A model generated the notes under the pieces. The model was not told the DNA's origin. It worked only from the letters and a program-made list of their open reading frames with translations, and did no database searches. Of a DNA stretch of 64,000 nucleotides, positions 32,743-44,346 are shown piece after piece; position 1 is the first letter of the stretch, and each line of letters starts with the position of its first letter. Location of the stretch: NCBI RefSeq assembly GCF_024139115.2, contig NC_085141.1, forward strand, positions 135,593,822-135,657,821, written 5' to 3'. The position numbers and the translations under genes are program-made. The DNA is from Armigeres subalbatus (Eukaryota; Arthropoda; Insecta; Diptera; Culicidae).

Positions 32743-34228
32743 CCGGAAGTTACTGCAGTTAAACTATAGCCAACGACTTTCAAGTCAACCTCAGGGTGTT
32801 CCTTTTTGAAGTGTTATTTGTATATTTAACGTTATTTAAAACGACTGTTGACAATCACATCAATTCCAATTATCGCCACCAAGCATTTTTGCGAAACATT
32901 TAATTTATGTCAGTTTTATTCGTACTATAAGCATTTATGTGTAATAGAGTTTATTCAAAGTGGATTTTTTTAAATATGTTGTCCAGATGAAATTCAATAT
33001 TTTACACTTACATGAGAGAACGCATATTAACCTTAGCATTGTAGCATGTTAAATCAATAAGAAAAAAATATATTGTTGTAAAGTGTTATAAATATTCAAA
33101 TTGTTGAGCATTTAATTAAAAATTTAAACAAATATGTTCTATTATTCTAAAAGATAAATCACATCCTTTGTATCTAACCCAACTAAAAAAGTTCAAGGTT
33201 TATGACAATTTTAAAATAATTTTATAATGAAAGCTTCCATACTGGGTTTCATTACTTGATGTTGTCCCCTTAACCCGCGGAGAAAAGGTAATCCAGTTGA
33301 ATAAAATTGTTTGTACATAAAATAAGATATTGAAAAAATAAATAATTTAGATTTAAAAACAACCACCAAAAACTATTTATTTTAACTATGAAATATTTAA
33401 AAAATATTTTTTGTAGTCGACGGCAGAACCACTCAACGTCAAAACAAAATAGACCCCATGATGACGATGATGATTTCATCTTTTTTTTGCGGCTAATCAA
33501 CAAAAGACATGTCTGTTTTGTTTGTTTTTCCTAAATTGGACTTCTATTTTCAAGAACAAAGATGATTCGCTTCGATTCTGATGAATAATCTGCATTTGAA
33601 ACATGAATAACAACGTCTTGAGCAGACTACAAGAAATTAGTAGTAGGGGAACTGGGAGTAGGACGCCCACGTTAAGAAAAATGCCGTTTTTATCAATGAA
33701 AACCACCAGTTAAGCCTGTTTTCACAGCGCAAACTGAAGAACAGCTTATCTGCTACTGACTGCCAATGACAGTTATCTAATTTAGCATTTTATAGAAATT
33801 TGTTTTTTAGAAAGCACCCGCAAAAAAAAATATTGTTTAGCCCATCCCCAGATCGTAGCCAGGATGTCCTGGGCTATATTTTTTTTTTCATACTGCGTTT
33901 CAATGATGATAGCGGTCTATGTCTATTGATGATGATGACACCGCGCTTGTCACCGGATCGGTTAAAGGTTCCCCCAAACACACGGGATGCGACAGTCGCG
34001 ACGCGATTCTATCGCTTGGCGACAGCGATTTTGTCGTCGGCAATATGGAAGCGTAAATACCAAATTGCTTGCAGCGACCCAACGACAGAATCGCGGCGAC
34101 TAGTTGTCGCCGTCGCGGCGATGAAATCGCTTAGGTCTGGGGGAGCCTTAAAACGCGCATGTGCTCATCGTACTGATTTTCATTTTAATTGCCTACATTA
34201 TTGAATTGAAATTATTTTTAGGTTTTAA
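32743..34228. other. Carrier 3' UTR and intergenic region
   Basis: AT-rich 3' sequence follows the carrier stop at 32740-32742; possible poly(A) signals are weak (for example AATAAG near 33056). A GC-richer, partly self-complementary stretch with CGACAG/CTGTCG motifs lies at 33960-34135. No gene seen. Confidence 0.4.
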
Positions 34229-34229
34229 T

Positions 34230-34392
34230 CAGATAAGATCCGTAAAGTACGTCACGCAGAAATGGCTACTTTCAATCCACCCTTTCCCCTTCGTCACGCT
34301 TTTTGTAACAAACCTCATTTTTTTTTTGTAAGGATCGTCACGCTGCTCTGAACCCCCCTCCCCCTAGAGGCGTGACGTACTTTGTGGATGGC
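34230..34392. mobile_element. MITE, AAAGTACGTCACGC termini
   Basis: Left AAAGTACGTCACGC, right GCGTGACGTACTTT with related flanking bases. Pyrimidine-rich interior. No target duplication fixed. Confidence 0.65.
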
Positions 34393-34668
34393 ACCTCACC
34401 TATTTTGCGCTATTTGTTTATTCAGCAATGGAATCAACTGGGTTATATGCTTTATAATTGTAAAGCGAAGGAACGGAGAGACCATGCCATGTTTTTGTTT
34501 CTGGTGAAACTTGAAAACGGTTGGATGGATTTTCGGGTTCAGCAATTCTGTTCATTATAATCTACGACGGGCTTATGAAATGTTTTCTCGTGGAAAATAC
34601 GAGTAAAATTATGAAAATCGAAGAAAACCTCAACTAGGATTTTTATGGAAACGAAGTGGAAGCAATTC

Positions 34669-35047
34669 TTGTTTAACTTTTCAAAAGGACCTAAGTAACA
34701 TGTTTTTCATGAACTAATTTGAGTACTGCACCCAAAAAACAAATCTGACAATTATTGTATAAAATCTGGGCATATACAATTCTGTAAGCTTTTTATACAA
34801 ATATTGTATTAAAATAATACAAATCTGTATTATTTTAATACAATATTTGTATAAAAAGCTTACAGAATTGTATATGCCCAATTATTATACAGTTTCTGTA
34901 AGGTTCTTATGCAGAACTGTATTAAAATCTGCCATCCCCTGGTTGGGTGTGCAATCGAAAGCTTTCATGTTTTTCTTTTGATTGCGATATTCAAATTAAT
35001 TCATGAAAAAAAATGTTACTTAGGTCCTTTTAAAAAGTTAAGCGAGA
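34669..35047. mobile_element. Inverted-repeat element, TTTTCAAAAGGACCTAAGTAAC termini, copy 1
   Basis: Left AACTTTTCAAAAGGACC, right GGTCCTTTTAAAAAGTT, with related GTAACAT/ATGTTAC and TTCATGAA segments inward. A second copy is at 62995-63603. A foldback lies inside at 34768-34879. Non-coding. Confidence 0.82.
34768..34879. repeat. Perfect 53-bp inverted repeat with 6-bp loop
   Basis: Arms 34768-34820 and 34827-34879 are exact complements around the loop AAATCT. Left arm begins GGGCATATACAATTCTG. Such a perfect palindrome implies a young or gene-converted foldback; it would form a very stable hairpin if transcribed. Confidence 0.95.
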
Positions 35048-35051
35048 ATTA

Positions 35052-35662
35052 CCCGCATAATTACAAACTGTACATGGACATTTTCCCGTGCGGTCGACAA
35101 CAGTATCCTTTACTGTTGACAACTGTATATGAACAATCTTATATAAAGTTTCAACAGTTTGTGGTACGGTTATTTGACAAATAACAATATGTTGAATGGG
35201 TTGTTAAGTTATGTCACCATAAAAAATCGGCCGTTTTCGCCTGCAAAATTTTCGCTCGACAGTATGATAAAATGTTGACATATAATGCAGGAAATATAAA
35301 ACATTTTCGGGACAGCATGTCATACATTGACATTTAGCGTTGATGTCGAGTATAGATAGTGGAATATATAGATGAGCGAAGATAAATCCTCTGTCTCCAA
35401 ACGAACTGTCAAACGTGTCTCCAAACGAGCATGACATCGCGTTTTCAATGGAAACGTTAAGGGCTGTGACGTCATATGCACGTGTGCACGGGCAAAAAAA
35501 TCGACTAAGCCATGCTTTCGCTCATCTATAGATTCTACTATCTATAATGTCGAGCAGTTATGGTTGAATCGCCGAAAAGTATTTGATAACCGCAACGTAA
35601 ACTGTGAAGCTATATCTTACATCGTAATAATGATTCTGACCATATAACGGTTATTATGCGGG
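35052..35662. mobile_element. CCCGCATAAT inverted-repeat element, copy 2, with a nested MITE
   Basis: Opposite orientation to the copy at 18325-19144. Starts CCCGCATAATTAC and ends ATTATGCGGG with TA on both sides. Interrupted by the element at 35351-35546. Its core matches copy 1 once the insertions are removed. Confidence 0.87.
35351..35546. mobile_element. hAT-like MITE, TATAGATAGT termini, 8-bp duplication
   Basis: 196 bp, inverted ends TATAGATAGTGGAATATATAG / CTATAGATTCTACTATCTATA continuing into GATGAGCGAA. Perfect 8-bp target duplication ATGTCGAG at 35343-35350 and 35547-35554, as in hAT transposons. A related copy is at 46972-47125. Confidence 0.9.
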
Positions 35663-35986
35663 TAATAAAACTTTTCATGACAATCATTCTCCTTGTGTCC
35701 CCCACAAAAAGATATTTTAGTTACTAGATAAAGATTGTCGCTTCGGTTCCCTTTGTTCTGCTGTCCGGAACATGTTGGGTACCAAGCTGTCAAATCGTAT
35801 GGATTTTCCTTCTTTGACATTTAGCTCCCCTATCCTCGCCAGCAAAAGATGTTCCGGACAGCGACGACAGCGACAATCTTTATCTGTTAACAAAAATATC
35901 TTCTCCCCCACATTATCCCGAGTCCAAATTTCTGAAAGCTAAAATATGCACATTTTGTTTTACATATATGTAACTGTTCGATAAAC

Positions 35987-36209
35987 CACAGACAAACAGA
36001 CATAATACATTGAACATTTACTCACATTTACTTATTAAACTCATCGTCATTCAAACACTAACGACATCTGTTGATTTCAGTTAGTTGAGCAAATCATGAA
36101 TCAGATGGCGGCGCGCGCCACGAGTGATCGATTGGCCAACTAATGATTATTTGAATTGACCAGCAAATCAGTGAACGATGGAAATTTGACGACATTATGT
36201 CTGTTTGTG
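35987..36209. mobile_element. MITE with CACAGACAAACAGAC termini, copy 2
   Basis: 223 bp, ends CACAGACAAACAGACATAAT and its inverted counterpart. 7-bp duplication GATAAAC at 35980-35986 and 36210-36216, the same duplication length as the copy at 8619. Confidence 0.87.
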
Positions 36210-36254
36210 GATAAACGATTACTCATTTTAGAAGTCAAAGCTTTCTTCAGGCGT

Positions 36255-36395
36255 TGAATGTGCAGCGCAATGTAGCTGTTATTGAGTTTCACATACTTTT
36301 GGTGGTCCCCTGTCTGATAACTGCAAAACTGTTGCAACTACCAAATTGCAGTTAGAAAACATTGCAGTTAAATAACTTTCAGCTGTTAAGGCCAG
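36255..36395. repeat. Degraded GATAACTGCA MITE relative
   Basis: Shares TGTGCAGCGCAATG, GATAACTGCAAAACTGTTGCAA and TTGCAGTTA blocks with the MITE at 17149-17416. Left part and termini are not preserved. Confidence 0.7.
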
Positions 36396-36986
36396 TATCG
36401 ACTTGAAAATTCAATATTACCAAGAGGAATTTTGACAACTGATCTGCATGGAGCAAATTGTCACTTTTACTTACGGAATAATCGAGCAGAATATTTTTCC
36501 GAAAGTAAAGTGACAGCTCTCATTACTTTGCGTGGGAACCTTTCAAAAGCCAATTTTGTTTTCTGTTCTTTCCATGTGGATACTGTTGTAAGAATTTTGT
36601 TGCGATTCTTTACTTTTCCGATTCAGTGAACGGAATAACATGTGATTGAGATAGAAAAAGAAATTTCTTTTGAACACGATACCAACCTTTAAGCGTCTAG
36701 TGTATATTGCGACATTTACTCCTATTTAGACTTACCCTGAAGAAATGATTATCACAGTCGAATCTCGCACTCGATTTCGCAGTGCGTCAAGGTTACTGCA
36801 TAGTAAGAATATCTAATTTTTCCATACAATATTTATTTTGAAATACCTTATTTTGATTGGCCTTGCATCCGACAGTCAGCAAATTCGATGGTCAACAATA
36901 AAAATATATAGTTTGTTTTCATCATCGTCTCAAAGCTGTTGATAGTGCGAAATTGGTACTTTGCGTACCTAAAGGAATAAAATAGA
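36396..36986. other. No gene seen
   Basis: Short frames only; no recognised repeat. Confidence 0.4.
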
Positions 36987-36991
36987 CCCCC

Positions 36992-37501
36992 GTGTCGTAA
37001 CCGCAAGTTCAGAACATCCGAACTTAAATTTAAACCGAAACCGCGACTATTCGCACCAACAATCGTTCACAGAAAGACGAGAGAATCTAGATGGATATTC
37101 TTCAGCATCAAATCAGTTCTTTTCTCACACAAACGACCCATTTCAAGGCATTCGCTAGTTTTCTCTCTCGCTATTTCCTACTTCAAACTTTCGCAACGCT
37201 CGTGCAATGCGAGGGACCGTCTTCGGCTATGTCATCCCTTCTCTCTCATAACTGTAACTTAAGCATCTTTTCTTCTCTGGCACACGTAGATTTTTTCGTT
37301 GCAATTTCTGCTGCGGGTCATCGTACGCATCAGTTTGGATATATTCATCATTGATAGTCTTTATCGGTTCAACAGAATTGGGCGTTTATTCTTTTTTTAA
37401 TAAACCAGTAATTTGATAACTGTTCATATTAAATTATTATTATTTCACAAACATTTGTTTGTAAACTTGATTTATATTTTGTATTCCTTATATTCACTAC
37501 A
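36992..37501 (-). repeat. 3' LTR of the array-filled element, full length
   Basis: In plus-strand sense TGTCGTAACC...TTCACTACA, 510 bp, so TG...CA on the plus strand and TGTAGTGAAT...GTTACGACA on the minus strand. Left flank CCCCG matches the duplication on the far side. Confidence 0.85.
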
Positions 37502-37522
37502 TTCGTCCTCTTCTCTACTCTT
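37502..37522 (-). promoter_or_regulatory. Polypurine tract of the array-filled element
   Basis: Minus strand reads AGTAGAGAAGAGGACGAA directly before the LTR start TGTAGTGAAT. Confidence 0.65.
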
Positions 37523-37589
37523 TTGAGTTTTATATATCCAATAGGGCTTATGTTTCGTATCACTAGCACTATATTTCTGGTACATGGTA

Positions 37590-40010
37590 CGCGGTGATCC
37601 AATTCAAATAAAATCTTATTCAATTCCAGAAGATTCAAGCCAAACAGGATGTAGCATGATTCAAATCAAATCCAAATTGAATTAAGGTTGCGTGGCCGAA
37701 AGGGTAACCGCTTGAGTCGTCCAGTACCGATAAAATCACGCTTTATTTTTTATACGCGAAAGGTATACAAACACACCACCACACCACCGAACATTTCCAC
37801 AGCCTCTTATTGTCGAATATATAAATTATCAAATGCATAACAATTTCATCTAATTTAAATATTCCTATAAGAATGCAAATCCAACCCTATCCAAGCCTAT
37901 CATTCATTCATTCATTATCAGAATTCAAATTCAATTTACAGTAAGTACAAATCAAATCTAATCAATATTTTAATCCAATCTAATTTTAATGGATTCCAAT
38001 TCTTATCTATCTTCTTTATCTTCTACACGCCAACTGGACCTTGATCTTGGCCACTACACTCCAACTGGACCTTGGCCTATTTTCTTGGCCTTACAAGCAT
38101 TTCCTCAGTTATTAATTGAAAGCTTTTCTATGCCCATCATTACATGAGTATGTATCTTGTGTGGCAAGTACAATGGATACACTATGCCCAGGAAGTCAAG
38201 AATGTGTCCTACCTAAAATAATCTCAGACCGGACGAAAGTCGAACTCACCATCTCCGGATTGGCAATCCAATACTTTGCTCGTAAGCCTAACTGGAGACT
38301 TTCAAACCTAATATAAAACCCAATTTAAATACAATCCAAAATAGATTCAAATCAAATATATTTCCAATCAAACTTCTATCTCAATCAAATCCAAATCCGA
38401 TTCAAATCGAATCTAAATCCCATTCAAACCTTTTCTAAATTCTATCCAAATCAAATCCAATAATCGAAATCCAATACAATCAAATCCAATCAAATCCAAT
38501 CCAATAAACAAAATCCAATACTAATCTAATCACATCCAATCCAAATCATATAAAATTTCCAACGAAATCCCATCCGAAGCCTTTAAGAATTTGATCCAAA
38601 TCCAATTCAATCAAAATTCAATTTTAATACACATCCATATAAAATCAAAACCCAATCTAAATCCGATGCAAATACTATCAAAATACTAATTCGAATCTAA
38701 CTTAAATTTAAATCTACTCTGAGTCCAATCCAAATCCAGTCCAAAAATACGTTATCAATTTTGATTGATCCAAATCCAATCTAATCGAAATCCAATCCAA
38801 AGTGCATCCAAATACAATCCAAATCCAATTAAAATATTATAAAAATTAAACCCAAATCCAATCCAAATCAAATTCAAATCCAATTGAAATTCCATTCAAA
38901 TCCAATCCAAAATGAATCCATTCCAAATTGAATATAATTTCAATCCAAATCCAGACCATATCCAATCCAAATCCAGACCATATCCAATCCAAATCCGAAT
39001 CTAATTCAAACTTAATTTAAACCATTTCAAGTAGTATCCTAAATCGTATCGAATCCAATTCAAATCAAAATTCCATCTCAATCAACTTCAGATCCAGTTT
39101 AATTAAACTAAATCCAATCAAAACCAAAGCCAAATACAATTTAAATCTTATCTAAATCAAATTCAAATCCAATCCAAATCAAATTCAACCAATCCAAATC
39201 AAAATGAATATAAATACAATCCAAATATAATCAATCCTTTCGAATATAAATATAAATCTAATCAAGTTCAAACTAAATCTAATCCTAGTCTAACTCAAAT
39301 CCAATTCAAATTTAATTGAAACCCAACTTGAGCTAAATTCAAATACAATCCAAAATCGATTCAAATCCAATCCAAATTTAATCTAAATAAAATTCAAACC
39401 CAATCTAAATCCAATTCAAGTACAATTTTAAACAATTCAAATCCGATAATTCTATCTGAATCAAATTTCCATCCGATTCAAATCTAATCAAAAACAATCT
39501 GAATTCAATTCAATACTAATCAATCCAATCCTAATCCAATTCAAACCTTTTATAAATTTAACTCATTCCAAATCAAAATTAAATCATTTTCAAATCCAAT
39601 TTGAATTCTCATCCTTATAACCAATCCAATTCCCATACAAAAAAAATCAGAATCTTTTTTTTTCTATTCATCATCAAAACCCATCAATCTAATATCGCTC
39701 CAAATACAATTTAAATTCAATTTGAGCCCCTTCTAATTTCAAGACCAGTTAAATCTAGTTATCAATAAAATTCAATCTGTGTCCAAGATAATTTTCATTA
39801 AAATTATATTCTAATTCGATACAAACTCCATCCAAGTTTTTTTTTCAAACTATATTCAATCTCAAATCTAATCAAATACTGAAAAAAATTGAAGCCGATT
39901 CCAATCTAAATCCATTTCAATTTTAATTGAAATCCAATACAAATTCCATCCACAACAAATTCAATCCATATCCACTCCATATTTGTTTTAACTCTCAAAT
40001 CATACAAAAT
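37590..40010. repeat. Degenerate short-period array, block 1
   Basis: Long run of imperfect words of the type AATCCAAATC, AATTCAAAT and CTAATCTAAAT with a period of roughly 5-11 bp and a strong strand bias in composition (few G). No coding content. Shares order and sequence over long stretches with block 2, offset about 2.2-2.4 kb. Confidence 0.88.
38024..38299 (-). mobile_element. Second-family tRNA-derived SINE, copy A
   Basis: Minus-strand body with GGCGAGTTCGAC-type B box region (here changed), CTGGGCATAGTG, TGTACTTGCCACACAAGATACATACTC and TTAATAACTGAGGAAATGC blocks, as in the copies at 40424-40683 and 50794-51030. The start of block 1 array abuts its tRNA-like side. Confidence 0.75.
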
Positions 40011-40423
40011 TGCCAGTTTTGTATAAAAGTTCAAGAAATAGTTATGAATTGAACATTTCTGGTATTGGAATTTCACCATTTTCTATCTAAATTCAAATCT
40101 TTTTCGAATCCAATCTATATATAAACCATATTGAAATCACCGTCCAATACTTCTTTGTTTGAACTAATTTTCGAGTCACCGTGCAAAATGGTCAGTTTTG
40201 CATAATAAATATGTCAAGAATAAGTTATGTTATCATGTTTTTAAACACCTCACAAAATGACTAATTGATTCTTACTTTGTTTATGTTCAATAAATTGTGC
40301 TGGTATCCACACGTCCGCACGATTTTTACTTTTGGTATTTTGGCATGCAGGTACGCACCCGTCCTGCATGCACCAAATTTAGATTTATTATTTTCTATTC
40401 GTTCTTGCGGCTTTTTCAATTCA

Positions 40424-40683
40424 TATCCATCTTCTTTTGCTTCTATAGCTCTACACTCCAACTGGTCCTTGGCCTATTTTCTTGTCCTTTCAAGCGTTTC
40501 CTCAGTTATTATTTGCCCACCATTGCAGGAGTATGAATTTTGTGTGACAAGTACAATGGATTCACTATGCCCAGGGAGTTGAGAATGTTTCCCACCCGAA
40601 AACATCCCAGACCGGAACGAGAGTCGAACTCGCCATCTGCGGATTGGCAATCCAATGCTTTGCTCGTAAGGTTTACTGGAAAC
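40424..40683 (-). mobile_element. Second-family tRNA-derived SINE, copy B
   Basis: Minus strand shows ATTGGATTGCCAATCC, GGCGAGTTCGACTCTCG (B box), GTTTTCGGGTGGGAAAC, CCCTGGGCATAGTG and a tail of AGAAGATGG type. Copy A lies 2383-2384 bp to the left with the same neighbours, so this is a product of the tandem duplication, not a second insertion. Confidence 0.78.
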
Positions 40684-41822
40684 TTTCAAACCTAATATAA
40701 AATCCAATTCAAATATAATCCAAAATAGATTCAAATCAAATTTAATCCCAATCAAAATTCTATCTCAATCAAATCAAAATCCAATTTAAATCGAATCTAA
40801 ATCCCATTCAAATCTTATCTAAATGTTATTCGAATCAAATCTAAATCCAATTCAAATCAAATACAAACCTTAAGAAAACTTAATCAAATTCAATACAAAT
40901 CTAATCAAATACAATCAAATTCCAAACGAAATACCATCCGAAACCTTTAAAATTTTGATCATAACCAAATTGAATCAAAATTCAATCTAAATACACATCC
41001 ATATAAAATCAAAACACAATCTAAATCCAATGCAAATACTATCAAAAATCTAATTCGAATCTAACTTAAATTTAAATCCATTCTGGTCTAATCCAAATCC
41101 AGTCCAAGCAAATCTTATCAGTTTTTGATTGATCCAAATCCAATCTAATGGAAATCCAATCCAAAACAAATCCAATCCAAATTGAATCTGATGACAATCC
41201 AATCCAAATCTAATTCAAACTTAATTTAAACCAATTCAAGTAGTGTCCTAAATCGTATCGAATCCAATTCCGATCAAAATTCCATCTCAATCAACTTCAA
41301 ATCCAATTTAAAATTAAACCAAAACCAAATACAATTCAAATCTTATCTAAATCAAATTCAAATTCAATCCGAATCAAATTAAAAACTTATCCAAATTGAA
41401 TTCAATCTGAATACAATCCAAATATAATCCAATACAGTCCAAATCCAATCAAATCTAAATATAAATCCAATCAAGTTCAAACACAATCTAATCCTAGTCT
41501 AATTCAAATCAAATTCAAATTTAATTGAAACCCGACATGAATTAAAATCAAATACAATCCAAAATCGATTCAAATCCAATCCAAATTTTATATAAATAAA
41601 ATTCAAACCCAATCTAAATCCAATTGAAGTGGAATCTAAAACAATTCAAATCCGATAATTCTATCTGAATCAAACTTCAATTTGATTCAAATCTAATCAA
41701 AACAATCTGAATTCAATTCTAATCAATCCAATCCTAACCCAATTCAAGCCTTATTTAAATTTAATCTAAACTCAATCCAAATCAAAATCAAATCATTTTT
41801 CAATCCAATTCGGTTTATCGTC
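40684..41822. repeat. Degenerate short-period array, block 2
   Basis: Same words and order as block 1: for example TTTCAAACCTAATATAAAA and GTATCGAATCCAATTC occur in both. About 180 bp present in block 1 are missing here, and block 2 is cut by a MITE at 41827. Confidence 0.87.
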
Positions 41823-41826
41823 TATA

Positions 41827-42300
41827 CCCGGGTAGAGGTTAATAACAAACAAATAACATAATAATAACAAATTTTGCTATGATATCAGATTTAGTTATTC
41901 CTATGTTATTTATAAATAACATAAAATAGCATCCCAACAACAAATTTTGTTATAATAGTAAAATTAGTTATATATATGCTATTGTAAAAAGGAGCAGAAC
42001 ATCAAATGAAGAACACATTTTACAATCATAGCAGAGTTTGTTATTCATTTATCATTTGCATTTTCAACATATCAATAATAACTGATTTTGATATTTTCTT
42101 TTCTACAAATATTTTGCTATTGGTTTGTTCTTATAATAGCAAAATGAGTTATTTATGAGTTATTTGCTAGAGTAATGTCTGTTATTATTTTTGCTATTTT
42201 AGCAACTATATCAAACAAACTAACAATAGATTTTGCTATTCAGTTATTCATATATTAATAGTAAAATTTGATATTATTTTGCTGTTTTCTTCTACCCGGG
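41827..42300. mobile_element. TA-flanked MITE, CCCGGGTAGA termini
   Basis: Starts CCCGGGTAGAGG, ends CTTCTACCCGGG, TA on both sides. The interior repeats TAATAACAAATTTTGCTAT-like words. Non-coding. Confidence 0.85.
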
Positions 42301-42337
42301 TAGTCAATCTAATTCCCAATGAAAAAAATCAGTCTTT

Positions 42338-42631
42338 TGCGAGGGACCGTCTTCGGCTATGTCATCCCTTCTCTCTCATAACTGTAACTTAAGCATCTTT
42401 TCTTCTCTGGCACACGTAGATTTTTTCGTTGCAATTTCTGCTGCACGTCATCGTACGCATCAGTTTGGATATATTCATCATTGATAGTCTTTATCGGTTC
42501 AACAGAATTGGGCGTTTATTCTTTTTTTAATAAACCAGTAATTTGATAACTGTTCATATTAAATTATTATTATTTCACAAACATTTGTTTGTAAACTTGA
42601 TTTATATTTTGTATTCCTTATATTCACTACA
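42338..42631 (-). repeat. 5' LTR of the array-filled element, truncated
   Basis: Identical to 37208-37501 except two adjacent bases (GG against AC, near 42434). Lacks the 216 bp that would lie at its left. Followed by the CCCCG target duplication. Confidence 0.85.
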
Positions 42632-42636
42632 CCCCG

Positions 42637-42869
42637 GTCCTTAGCTGTAGTGAATAAGATTAGAATGAGGAGTTATTGCAAAATACCACTGAGATTATTT
42701 CCTTGTAACGATATGAACTCATTTATTGATTAATTTTGATCAGCGTGTATAGTGCTATCTTGTGCTCCATGGTAACGCAAAGGTGTTTTCGGTTTTTCGT
42801 TCGTGTTGGAACGAATCGATAACAGAGTTCAGTTTGCTAAGTATTGTCGAGCTTGAAAACCTCGTCCGG
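42637..42869. other. Short region between LTR element and LINE
   Basis: Contains TGTAGTGAATA at about 42644, the same 11 bases as the neighbouring LTR start, in the other orientation. Otherwise no feature; may include the LINE 5' end. Confidence 0.35.
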
Positions 42870-43179
42870 GTCACGACATTAGCCTCTTACCCAGCTACTC
42901 CTATCCCTACATCCCCGTGGTGCTGGCCGGGATACGAGCAACCTTAAAGAAGATCGGGTAACCAGCCCCGGTGGGAACTATGGTCGTATGCTGACAGGGA
43001 GGGGAGGGGGGTTTGATCTTCTCCGGAGGTGCAAATCTTACTGTGCGTCTGTTCTCCATGTCAGGATCGGCTCACAACAGCGTCTGTTCTCCATATTAGG
43101 GGCGGCTGATCATCGTCCGAGTGCCGGCGAGGGACTCTAAGTGAAACTGTGCACCATGGTCCACCGGGAATAAGGAGGA

Positions 43180-44346
43180 ATGGTCCTCCGGAAATTTAGG
43201 GAGTTTGGTGTCAGGCCCTGCAAGCCAGCCTCTAAAAAAACATACGCAACGAACAATCAACAAGAGAGTACGGGCCGGAACCATCGACGAAGACCACCGC
43301 GACGAAAAGGGACTAGCGATTGGAAACTCGGTTCGTGGAACTGCAAATCTCTCAACTTCATCGGGAGCACACGCATACTCGCCGATGTGCTCAAGGACCG
43401 TGGATTCGGCATCGTAGCGCTGCAGGAGGTTTGTTGGAAGGGATCAATGGTGCGAACATTTAGAGGTAATCATACTATCTACCAGAGCTGCGGCAACACA
43501 CACGAGCTGGGAACACTTGAAATAAATCGCCGACTTCGGTAAAATTTTACCGAAATCTCAAACGCTGAACTGTTCGGTAAATTATTTTACTGATTTTCGG
43601 TGATTTTGACAGTTGAGCAATGGAAAAAATACAAAAAATCTGTAAATTAATTTACCGAACAGTTCAGCGGTTGAGATTTCGGTAAAATTTACCGAATACT
43701 GTAAAATGAGCTAAGTGTGTGGGCGATATGCAAAGGCGCGTGATCGGGTGGTGTCCGATCAATGTGCAGGTTGAGGATCAAAGGCCGGTTCTTCAACTTC
43801 AGCATAACCAACGTCCATAGTCTAGACTCCGGAAACACTGATGATGATAAGGACGCATTTTACGCGCAGCTGGAACGTGAGTACGACAGCTGCCCAAGCC
43901 ACAACGTCAAAACCATCATAGGAGATTTGAACGCTCAGGTTGGCCAAAAGGAGGAGTTTAGACCGACTATTGGGAAGTTCAGCGCTCACCGGCTGACGAG
44001 CGAAAACGGCCTACGACTAATTGGTTTTGCCGCCTCCAAGAATATGGCCATTCGCAGCACCTACTTCCAACACAGCCTCCCGTATCGGTACACCTGGATA
44101 TCACCACTGCAGACAGAATCACAAATCGACCACGTTCGGCACTTCTCCGACATTATCGACGTCAGGACATACCGTGGCGCTAATATCGACTCTGACCACT
44201 ATCTGGTAATGGTGAAACTGCGCCCAAAACTATCCGTCATAAACAATGTTTGGTATCGACGACCGCCGCGGTACGACCTAGAGCGACTGAAGCAACCTGA
44301 TGTCGTCACTGCATGCGCGCAGTATCTTGAGGCAGCTTTGCCGGAA
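43180..44346 (+). pseudogene. LINE endonuclease region (interrupted)
   Basis: Frame 1 (from 43180) shows LGSWNCKSLNF, LADVLKDRGFGIVALQEVCW and NHTIYQSCGNTHELGT. It is cut by the MITE near 43514. After it, from 43762, come FFNFSITNVHS, IIGDLNAQVG, ASKNMAIRSTYF, YTWISP and SDHYLVMVKLR. Motifs N, E (LQEV), D/N (GDLNAQVG) and DH (SDHYL) are those of AP-type endonucleases. A few residues are missing after QIDHV (about 44125). The frame ends at a TAG at 44347-44349. Confidence 0.87.
43514..43722. mobile_element. MITE inserted in the LINE endonuclease
   Basis: Inverted arms of about 80 bp: left TTCGGTAAAATTTTACCG and AATCTCAAACGCTGAACTG; right CAGTTCAGCGGTTGAGATTT and CGGTAAAATTTACCG. Ends near ACACTT / AAGTGTGT. 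The LINE reading line resumes after it. Confidence 0.82.

Larger units (their letters stand above)
36992..42631 (-). mobile_element. LTR element whose interior is a degenerate ATCCAAATC-like array
   Basis: A 510-bp LTR (36992-37501) and a truncated 294-bp LTR (42338-42631) share 294 bp that differ at only two adjacent bases. The 5-bp sequence CCCCG flanks the whole unit (36987-36991 and 42632-42636), so this is one insertion. On the minus strand the LTR starts TGTAGTGAATA, and just before the 3' LTR there is a purine tract (complement of 37502-37522), which sets the orientation. No gag or pol was found. The interior (about 37590-41820) is made of short, imperfect ATCCAAATC/CAAATCCAAT words, two SINE-like units and a MITE. 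The 5' LTR lacks its last 216 bp (minus-strand sense). Confidence 0.85.

Noticed and set aside
33960..34140. GC-rich self-complementary patch as a structured RNA
   Set aside because: The pairing is built from short CGACAG/CTGTCG words; termini and a consistent fold could not be established.
37091..37354. 87-codon plus-strand frame with hydrophobic segments
   Set aside because: Lies across the LTR at 36992-37501 and is antisense to the element; no start context or homologue recognised.
37682..37735. tRNA-like stretch (GCGTGGCCGAAAGGGTAACCGC)
   Set aside because: Resembles the start of a Leu or Ser tRNA, but no complete cloverleaf or B box follows.
37590..41820. Possible CRISPR-like or regularly spaced array
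   Set aside because: The words are imperfect, period varies, no constant repeat or spacer exists, and the organism is a eukaryote. It is degenerate simple repeat.
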